Shown here: positions 6,444-12,195 of the stretch, in pieces
Layout of the letters: each line of letters begins with the position of its first letter
Numbering within the stretch: position 1 is the first letter of the stretch
Source of the DNA: Treponema sp.
Lineage (GTDB): Bacteria > Spirochaetota > Spirochaetia > Treponematales > Treponemataceae
DNA length: 41,008 nt
NCBI GenBank assembly: GCA_017934745.1
Contig: JAGBIY010000050.1
Span: forward strand, 1-41,008
Direction: 5' to 3'
Made by a program: the position numbers and the translations under genes
Notes under the pieces: generated by a model
The model's input: the letters and a program-made list of their open reading frames with translations, nothing else
The model's database searches: none
What the model was told of the DNA's origin: nothing

Positions 6444-6947
6444 ATGGGCAAGTTACTTTTCTACGAAATTGACAACAAATATATAGATTTTCTCTCGAAG
6501 TTTTCAGAGCATTTGTTTCACAATGCTAAAATAACTCAAACCTATACAAGAAAATATATAGGGATTCTCTTTGAAATTAATGATTTAAAATATTTTGCTC
6601 CTCTTTCATCTTTTAAGCCTAAACATAAAAGGTTATCCGAAACTGTAGATTTTATAAAAATCGGAGATATGGCTGTTATTAATTTGAACAATATGTTTCC
6701 AGTTATAGACGGCGTATTTTCTTTGAAAAATCCGGTTGAAGAGTCTGATATTCAATATAAAACTTTACTTAATAACGAAATTCGTATTATAAGACAAAAA
6801 GAAGAACAGATTATAACCAATGCAAAAGCTGTATATAATCATAAAATGACAAATGACGGTAAATCTAAACTTAGCCAGCGTTGTAATGATTTTAAGTTAT
6901 TAGAAGAAAAGTGTAAGGAATATAAAATTCCTGGAAAGAAGAAATAA
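6444..6947 (+). CDS. toxN: ToxN/AbiQ-family endoribonuclease toxin (type III TA)
   Basis: 167 residues beginning MGKLLFYEIDNKYIDFL, as ToxN proteins do. Family motifs follow: YTRKYIGILFEI, KYFAPLSSFKPKHK (the Ser/Lys-rich catalytic loop of ToxN), DMAVINLNNMFPV, LLNNEIRIIRQ and the C-terminal DFKLLEEKCKEYK. ToxN cuts A-rich RNA and is held by its pseudoknot RNA; many loci abort phage infection. ATG 6444 is chosen because an upstream frame start at 6399 would translate the terminator hairpin. No Shine-Dalgarno is seen; the terminator T-run abuts the start, as in other toxIN loci. Palindrome 2 follows 2 bases after the stop. Confidence 0.85.
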   Translation: MGKLLFYEIDNKYIDFLSKFSEHLFHNAKITQTYTRKYIGILFEINDLKYFAPLSSFKPKHKRLSETVDFIKIGDMAVINLNNMFPVIDGVFSLKNPVEESDIQYKTLLNNEIRIIRQKEEQIITNAKAVYNHKMTNDGKSKLSQRCNDFKLLEEKCKEYKIPGKKK

Positions 6948-6949
6948 AG

Positions 6950-6976
6950 CATAACAAAGGTTATGTGGACGCCCGC
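6950..6976 (+). repeat. attC-like palindrome 2 (collapsed)
   Basis: CATAAC (6950-6955) and GTTATG (6960-6965) face each other across only AAAG, followed by TGGACGCCCGC, the same sequence that follows palindrome 3. It looks like a full palindrome that has lost its inner stem. Confidence 0.45.
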
Positions 6977-7004
6977 TACTTGAGGCGCATAAGGAAATTT
7001 AAAA

Positions 7005-8225
7005 ATGAAAAAGATAATTTCAACACTTTTACTTTCAGTTATTTTATGTTCACTTTACGCACAAAACAAAGCTGGTGGCAATGTAAATTCAAAATAGCCG
7101 ATTGCTTATGCCGACAAGGAATTTCTGGCGGGTATTCTTGATTATGACAGCTTAAAAAACACACCTGCGCCGCAGAACTGGCCGAAGCCATTGAGCAATA
7201 ACTTTAAGTTTACATACGTAACAGGCGAATGTAGAATGATACCGCCCCAGTTTCTTTTTGATGCTGCAAAAAAACTTGGCTTGGAAAAAGAGTTTACTTA
7301 TGACTGTGAATTCCATGATGGAATTAAACCTTATGTAAAACTTGCTGCAATCTTTATTCAGAAAGTTCAGAATGAAGTATATTATAGAGCTTTTTATAAA
7401 GCAGAAGATATTATTCCTGATGAGGTAAAAAATGGCAATTTACCTTCATGGATTTATAATACTGACCCGGTAAGCATCTTCCAGAAAATCTATTTTAAAG
7501 ACGATAGTTCTGTAACAGTTTATCATTCAACATATTCGATGCAGGAAACTAATACAGCTGGACCAGAACCTTATACCTTTAAATTTAAGTTATATGGAAA
7601 TTTTGACATACTTGATTCAAATCATTTTGCATTTTCAAATTTTGTATTTAATGATTTTGAAAGTAAAGTTTATAGTTCTGGACTAGCTTATTATAATAAA
7701 CCGAAAGATAGTTTTACCCTTAATGCTACATTTGACTTTGCAAATTACTTGAAAATAAATACAAGTAATGGAAAACGTTATAATGATTGTTTTTCTTGTT
7801 TTGGAATTCCACTCATAGAAAAAAATTATTCACGATATTCAATAATAAATATGTTTGATAATAATCCTGAAACTTCGTTTGTTGAGGATGAGACAGATGA
7901 TAATATTTATTTGAGATTCAATTTTGATTATCCTGGAGAATCTATTAAGAAAATAAAAATAATAAATGGATATGCACAGTCTGAGGATTTATATTACAAG
8001 AATAATAGGGTTAAGAGTTTAAATCTTGAAGTTAGTGAAACAGAAAAGATAATTATAAATCTAAAAGAAACTCTGAATATACAAACTTTTGAGACAAATT
8101 TATTTACATCAAATTTGCTATTAGATATAAGTTCGACGGAACTTTTTAACGGCTCAAAATATAATGATACTTGTATTGCCGAGTTTGATATTCTTACAGA
8201 TGATGGCTGGCTTATCGGGGATTAG
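7005..8225 (+). pseudogene. Discoidin (NADase-type glycan-binding) secreted protein with in-frame amber codon
   Basis: ATG 7005 starts a signal peptide (MKKIISTLLLSVILCSLYAQ). The same frame then meets TAG at 7095-7097 and continues open to TAG 8223-8225. Read through, the product is about 405 residues. The C-terminal ~130 residues fit the NADase-type glycan-binding discoidin domain common in treponemes: NNPETSFVEDETDDNIYL, KKIKIINGYAQS, a Q-x-F strand, and YNDTCIAEFDIL near the end. The middle is unrecognised. A CAG-to-TAG change would explain the break; restart at TTG 7191 would lack a signal. TAG is used as a normal stop elsewhere here, so recoding is unlikely. The gene is AT-rich like its neighbours. 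Confidence 0.7.
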
Positions 8226-8227
8226 TT

Positions 8228-8259
8228 AAAAAAAGCAAAGGTCAAGCCTTTGCTTTTTT
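8228..8259. terminator. Bidirectional terminator
   Basis: A7-GCAAAGG (8228-8241) pairs perfectly with CCTTTGC-T6 (8247-8259), loop TCAAG. It is almost the same as the stem at 6301-6332, so this may be a mobile or cassette-borne terminator. Confidence 0.8.
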
Positions 8260-8270
8260 GTATATTTTAA

Positions 8271-8305
8271 TTGCAAATACACTCTATTTGTATTATATTT
8301 GTATT
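8271..8305 (+). promoter_or_regulatory. Promoter and possible operator of dinJ-yafQ
   Basis: TTGCAA (8271-8276) and TTATAT (8293-8298) are 16 bases apart. TATTTGTATT occurs twice in tandem (8285-8294 and 8296-8305), one helical turn apart and over the -10 box. This fits autorepression by a ribbon-helix-helix antitoxin, though the operator role is inferred. Confidence 0.5.
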
Positions 8306-8331
8306 GGAAATAACTCGAATGGAGGTATATT

Positions 8332-8607
8332 ATGGCTACAGTAGTTTTACAGACAAGAGTAGATGCAGAAACAAAATTAGAAGCTGAATCTCTTTTTGAT
8401 TCATTAGGATTGGATATTACTACAGCCATCAGGCTTTTTTTGCGACAGTCTATAAATCAGCAGAGGATTCCATTTGATATCGTTCCGCCAAAATACAATT
8501 TTTCAGAAGAAACTCTTGCGGCAATTGATGAAGCCCGCAGAATCAGTAAAGATTCAAGTGTAAAATCATATTCAAGTGTAAAAGAACTTTTTGAGGATTG
8601 CGAGTAA
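8332..8607 (+). CDS. dinJ: RelB/DinJ-family antitoxin
   Basis: 91 residues. The N-terminus MATVVLQTRVDAETK and the LGLDITTAIRLFLRQ helix are the ribbon-helix-helix DNA-binding part of DinJ/RelB; the acidic C-terminus (KELFEDCE) would wrap the toxin. It neutralises YafQ and, with it, represses its own promoter in the characterised homologues. GGAGG at 8321-8325 is 6 bases from the ATG. Stop and toxin start overlap as TAATG (8605-8609), so the two are translationally coupled. Confidence 0.9.
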   Translation: MATVVLQTRVDAETKLEAESLFDSLGLDITTAIRLFLRQSINQQRIPFDIVPPKYNFSEETLAAIDEARRISKDSSVKSYSSVKELFEDCE

Positions 8608-8906
8608 TGGAATGTGTTTTAAAGAAAACTTCGCAGTTCAAGGCAAGTTTTAAGCTTGCTAAAAAGCGTGGTCTGGACATTTCTCTTCTTGAGGATGTCG
8701 TAAACAAACTGATGACAGATAAACCTCTTGAAGAAAGATATCATAATCATCAGCTTGTAGGCAACTTTAAGGATGTTTGGGAATGTCATATTCAGCCCGA
8801 CTGGCTTTTATTTTATTTGAAAGAATATGACGACAAGATAAAGAAAAATGTTCTTGTCCTGACATTGGTCAATACAGGAACTCACAGCGATATTTTTAAG
8901 AAATAA
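8607..8906 (+). CDS. yafQ: YafQ-family mRNA interferase toxin
   Basis: 99 residues in the RelE fold. The catalytic set of YafQ is visible: H in YHNHQLVG, H, D and W in ECHIQPDWLLFY, and the C-terminal H in GTHSDIF. YafQ cuts mRNA on the ribosome when freed from DinJ. The start is the ATG at 8607 that overlaps the antitoxin stop, preferred to a TTG at 8598. The gene is intact and so probably a working pair. A full attC-like palindrome begins 2 bases after the stop. Confidence 0.9.
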   Translation: MECVLKKTSQFKASFKLAKKRGLDISLLEDVVNKLMTDKPLEERYHNHQLVGNFKDVWECHIQPDWLLFYLKEYDDKIKKNVLVLTLVNTGTHSDIFKK

Positions 8907-8908
8907 AG

Positions 8909-8990
8909 CATAACAAAGCTTCAAAGACGACAAAACTGTCAGGCAGGTTTGCGGTACAACCCGTTGTTATGTGGACGCCCGCACTGGGGA
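8909..8990 (+). repeat. attC-like palindrome 3 (complete)
   Basis: Perfect 8-base outer arms CATAACAA (8909-8916) and TTGTTATG (8964-8971) enclose a weaker inner stem (AAACTG around 8933-8938 with CAGGTTT 8944-8950) and unpaired bases. GTTATG then TGGACGCCCGCACTGGG repeats the flank of palindromes 1 and 2. Size and layout resemble Vibrio-type attC sites, whose start also reads TAACAAA. Confidence 0.55.
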
Positions 8991-9008
8991 GCTTGGAGGA
9001 AAAAGCTT

Positions 9009-9301
9009 ATGAATGTTGAAAAAATAAAAAAGCATCTTGCAGATTATAAGATTCGGAAACTTAGAATAACAGAATCTGGAATTTGGTGGAAAAATCATAA
9101 AAAATATTCACAATGAGTGTAAAGTTGAAAATATTATAAATTCAAGAAAGAAAAAATGAATTAATTAACCTGCTTGATACGGAATCTCTTCATTTAGGAT
9201 TTCATCGTCTATCAAATATCCACTTTAAGGCTAGTATAGAAAAATGGATAAATCTTATGTTCCAGACATTGTGGCAGAAGTATAAGTTTGCAAATAGTTA
9301 G
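9009..9301 (+). pseudogene. Small gene broken by two single-base insertions in A-tracts
   Basis: GGAGG (8995-8999) and ATG 9009 begin MNVEKIKKHLADYKIRKL..., which stops at TGA 9114. Removing one A from the A6 tract 9099-9104 and one from A6 9151-9156 gives one frame of about 96 codons to TAG 9299-9301, ending LHLGFHRLSNIHFKASIEKW and LMFQTLWQKYKFANS. The family is not recognised. Both faults are homopolymer length changes, so assembly error is a real alternative to decay. Confidence 0.5.
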
Positions 9302-9327
9302 AAGCGGCCTCATCCTTTCATTCTCAA

Positions 9328-9356
9328 TTGACAAATTTTATCCACGCACTTATTTT
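9328..9356 (+). promoter_or_regulatory. Promoter of the DUF3841 gene
   Basis: TTGACA (9328-9333), 17-base spacer, TATTTT (9351-9356). The ATG begins at 9363, six bases after the -10 box, so the transcript would start at or next to the initiation codon. Confidence 0.6.
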
Positions 9357-9362
9357 AAAAAT

Positions 9363-9935
9363 ATGAGACTTTGGACAATTCAGACAAAAGCAGTATTCAA
9401 CACACTTCAAGAAACAGGTACATATATCTGTAATCCAGACCTTTCTATTTGCCTTACAGAATTAGATTTTTACATTCCCTATAACTGGCTCTGCAACCAA
9501 ATGGAGAAACGTATCGGTAAACGACCTGCAAACATAAAGTATCCTGTCTGGGCATGGCATACACTTTACGGCAGACATTCAAAACCAGATTTGCGATGGA
9601 CGGAATTTCGGCATTTAGAGTCAGACAGCGTGTGTATGGAAATTGAAATTCCTGATGGACAAGTCCTTTTAAGCAATGAAGAAGACTGGCATTATGTTCT
9701 CAATGATTGGTTCAACACAAAGTACAAATCAGAACTAACGTTTGAGCAAGCCGAAGAATGGTTCCAAAAACTAAGCGACCACCAGAAAAGGATAGAAAAA
9801 GAAAAATCATGGGAATATATTTTTGATGTTAAAGACTGTCCCTTTATACAGGCAACTTTTTGGGAACTAAAAAAAGAAAATATCGTAAATATACGTTACA
9901 TCCGGCATCGAAAAAACACATCGCATCATTGCTGA
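9363..9935 (+). CDS. DUF3841 family protein
   Basis: 190 residues beginning MRLWTIQTKAVFNTLQETG, with FYIPYNWLCNQMEKRIG, YPVWAWHTLYGRH and a later LNDWFNTKY. These match DUF3841, a family of unknown role often found among accessory genes. ATG 9363 is chosen because the family starts with MRLWTIQ; the frame is open back to 9288. No Shine-Dalgarno is visible and the promoter lies directly upstream. It is soluble and AT-rich. Its stop lies inside an inverted repeat shared with the next, convergent gene. Confidence 0.75.
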   Translation: MRLWTIQTKAVFNTLQETGTYICNPDLSICLTELDFYIPYNWLCNQMEKRIGKRPANIKYPVWAWHTLYGRHSKPDLRWTEFRHLESDSVCMEIEIPDGQVLLSNEEDWHYVLNDWFNTKYKSELTFEQAEEWFQKLSDHQKRIEKEKSWEYIFDVKDCPFIQATFWELKKENIVNIRYIRHRKNTSHHC

Positions 9936-9973
9936 TAAATTAGAATAGTCCCCATTGCTTAAATTTTATCAGC
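9931..9973. terminator. Inverted repeat between convergent genes
   Basis: GCTGATAAA (9931-9939) and TTTATCAGC (9965-9973) can pair around a 25-base loop that contains both stop regions. It may act as a weak bidirectional terminator; there is no T-run. Confidence 0.35.
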
Positions 9974-10176
9974 ATAAAAATAAAGAAAGCCACCATTACC
10001 AATCCGAGCGCAATATATAACGTAGCTGCCTTATCTGGATTTTCAAAAAATGCCTTCGTCTGTTCTTCCTTGGCTTTTTCAAGTTTTTCCTGATACTCAG
10101 CATCATCTTGCTTCTTACCCGATAAAAGCCAGTGTGTAAAAGCCCCTGCCGCAAACCATTTCCATTTACTTCCCAT
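9940..10176 (-). CDS. Small membrane protein of unknown function
   Basis: 78 residues: MGSKWKWFAAGAFTHWLLSG, a charged helix (residues ~22-48) and one clear membrane segment near the C-terminus (LYIALGLVMVAFFIFMLI). No family is recognised. It is supported as a real gene by GAGGTG six bases before the ATG and by a near-perfect promoter at 10200-10227. It sits at the border between the accessory array and core genes. Confidence 0.6.
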   Translation of the reverse strand: MGSKWKWFAAGAFTHWLLSGKKQDDAEYQEKLEKAKEEQTKAFFENPDKAATLYIALGLVMVAFFIFMLIKFKQWGLF

Positions 10177-10199
10177 AAAAACACCTCGCTGATAAAAGC

Positions 10200-10227
10200 A
10201 TTATAAGCCACCAAGAAGGAATGTCAA
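10200..10227 (-). promoter_or_regulatory. Consensus sigma-70-type promoter
   Basis: On the minus strand TTGACA (10227-10222), a 16-base spacer, then TATAAT (10205-10200): both boxes match the consensus exactly. It drives the small membrane protein with a leader of about 20 bases. Confidence 0.8.
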
Positions 10228-10334
10228 ACAAGTAAGAAATGCGGTGGCTGAGTTTATGGTATAGCGATATTAACCATTCTGAAATGTTAAAAGCGATGTT
10301 TGCGTCGCAAGCTGGTCGCCTGAAAAAAAATACA

Positions 10335-10384
10335 GGCATCTCCAGACCGAACGTTGCTGTTCGCTGGAGATGCCCGTTTTTTAG
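10335..10384. terminator. Strong terminator of the uridine kinase gene
   Basis: GGCATCTCCAG (10335-10345) pairs with CTGGAGATGCC (10364-10374). On the minus strand it is followed by a run of eight Ts (As at 10323-10330), and T-rich sequence also follows on the plus strand. Confidence 0.85.
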
Positions 10385-10395
10385 AGCGTTGTGCC

Positions 10396-12060
10396 CTAGT
10401 ATTTGAACGTCGAGCCGCCGATGAATTCGCGGATTATCGACTGTTTCGGAACGTAGTCGGACGAAATCGCGTCGAACTGGGCGAGGAAGCGGAGGAGGCG
10501 GCAGGCTTCCGTGTACTCAGGTTGGCTCGGTTTGACGGCGCGGAGGGCAGGCTCCACGTAGACTTTCAGGACTGGAAGCTCGTAGTCGAGCGCCGTGTTC
10601 AAAACCGCGTCCGCGTTGTTCTGGAACGGGAAGATGTGGAGCCTCTCTCCCTTCTGGACGTTGCCCCACATGCTGATTGTGCCGGCCGCGGATTTGCCCC
10701 TGAAGTTCGCGTCGCGCACGATTCTTCGTATGAGCCTGTTGTCGCTCGTCGGAATCCTGTTGTGGTCGTCGAGGTTGAGCTGGGTCAACGCCGAAAGGTA
10801 AATCTTGAACTTGAACTCGCTCTTGATGAGAGGCGTGAGCTTGTCGTTCAGGCCGTGGATTCCTTCCATTATGAGGATGTCGTTCTCGTGCATCGTCATT
10901 TTCTCGCCCGTGTAGAACCTCGTTCCCGTGTCGAAGTTGTAGCTCGGCACGTCTATCGTCTTTCCGTCGAACAAGTCCACGAGGTTCTGGTTCAAGAGCG
11001 GAATGTCCAGCGCTTCGAGGCACTCGTAGTCGTAGTTTCCGAATTCGTCCTTCGGGTTCTTGTCCCTGCCGACGTAGTAGGAGTCGAGGCTCAGGACGTG
11101 CGGGTTGTAGCCGAGAGCCTGCAGGTGGAGCGCGATTTTCTTGGCCGACGTCGTTTTGCCGGACGATGACGGGCCCGCAATGAGAACTACTTTGACGTTG
11201 CCTCTGTTCGCAATCTGCTCCGCGACTTTCGCGTAGTTCTGCGACTGGAACGTCTCCGTGATGTCGATGAAGTCGTTGATTTTTCCCTTCACGATAAGCT
11301 CGTTCAGGCTGGCCGCGCTGGTGACTCCGACCCTCTTTCCCCAAGCCTTGTACTGCTTGTAGATTTCGAAAATCTTCGGGTTGTCGTGGAATTCGGGGAT
11401 TGTGTCGGGCTTTCCGTATTCCGGGAACCTGAGGAGGAAGCCTTCTCCGTAGGGCTTCAACTCGAAGACTTTGAGGACTCCGGTCGAAGCCACGAGCGGC
11501 GCGAAATAGATGTCGGCGAATTCGGAGCTGTCGAGCTTGTTGACGAGGACGCGCGGCTTGCACCTGTATTCGAGCTGCTTTCTTGTCTCCGTGAGCTTTA
11601 GCTTCTCGAAAATCTCGCAGGCCTCCTCGTAGAAGACATGCTTCGTGAAAATCGGGTGGTTCTCGCGGACCAGGTTCCTCATCTCCTTCTCAAGCTCGTA
11701 GATTTCGTATGTGGAAATCGGAGTGTCGCCGTCGAGCGTGTAGTAGTAGCCGAATCCGAGAGAGTGGCCCACGAGCAGCCTTGAAGACGGGTAGAGCTTG
11801 TTCGCCGCCGCCGCCAAAAGGAAGCAGAGCGAGCGTCTGTAGACTTCCGCGCCCATCTTGCTCTCCGCCGTTATGGCTTCGATTTTTGCCGAGACCTTTA
11901 TCGGGCGGGAGAGGGATACGACTTCTCCGTTCACGTTCAACGCTATGACTTTCGATTTGTCTATCGTGTCGCCGAAATATTCGAGTATGTCGATTCCCCT
12001 TGTCCTCACCGGTATTTCTTTCTTCGTTCCATTCGGGAAAGTGATTGTGATTTTTTCCAT
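10396..12060 (-). CDS. TGS-domain uridine kinase fusion protein
   Basis: 554 residues. Residues 1-60 form a TGS domain (MEKITITFPNGTKKEIPV). A threonyl-tRNA-synthetase-like second additional domain follows (VGHSLGFGYYYTLDG), then a P-loop kinase of the uridine kinase family from about 285 (VVLIAGPSSSGKTTSAKKIA, LSLDSYYVGRDKNPKD, ILIMEGIHGLND). This architecture is typical of treponemes, clostridia and Thermotoga. It probably phosphorylates uridine or cytidine in pyrimidine salvage; what the TGS part senses is unknown. CCTCC at 12067-12071 is the complement of a GGAGG Shine-Dalgarno. It lies downstream of mutS2 with a 135-base gap. Confidence 0.85.
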   Translation of the reverse strand: MEKITITFPNGTKKEIPVRTRGIDILEYFGDTIDKSKVIALNVNGEVVSLSRPIKVSAKIEAITAESKMGAEVYRRSLCFLLAAAANKLYPSSRLLVGHSLGFGYYYTLDGDTPISTYEIYELEKEMRNLVRENHPIFTKHVFYEEACEIFEKLKLTETRKQLEYRCKPRVLVNKLDSSEFADIYFAPLVASTGVLKVFELKPYGEGFLLRFPEYGKPDTIPEFHDNPKIFEIYKQYKAWGKRVGVTSAASLNELIVKGKINDFIDITETFQSQNYAKVAEQIANRGNVKVVLIAGPSSSGKTTSAKKIALHLQALGYNPHVLSLDSYYVGRDKNPKDEFGNYDYECLEALDIPLLNQNLVDLFDGKTIDVPSYNFDTGTRFYTGEKMTMHENDILIMEGIHGLNDKLTPLIKSEFKFKIYLSALTQLNLDDHNRIPTSDNRLIRRIVRDANFRGKSAAGTISMWGNVQKGERLHIFPFQNNADAVLNTALDYELPVLKVYVEPALRAVKPSQPEYTEACRLLRFLAQFDAISSDYVPKQSIIREFIGGSTFKY

Positions 12061-12195
12061 AATTTTTCCTCCAACTAAAAAAATCGCTTTTCGCTGAAAT
12101 TTGGCGATTGCCTTTCCTCTCTATTCTATTACGGAATTTTTGAATTTTCGAACAGATTTCAATATTCCGCATTTTTTAGGCGCGTTTTCCTTCTC

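Noticed and set aside
7095..7097. Recoded TAG (for example pyrrolysine)
   Set aside because: TAG is a normal terminator in neighbours such as 681-683 and 28742-28744, and no recoding signal is visible.
10354..11169. 271-codon plus-strand frame opposite the uridine kinase gene
   Set aside because: Antisense shadow with a biased Val/Arg/Glu composition; it begins inside the terminator stem.
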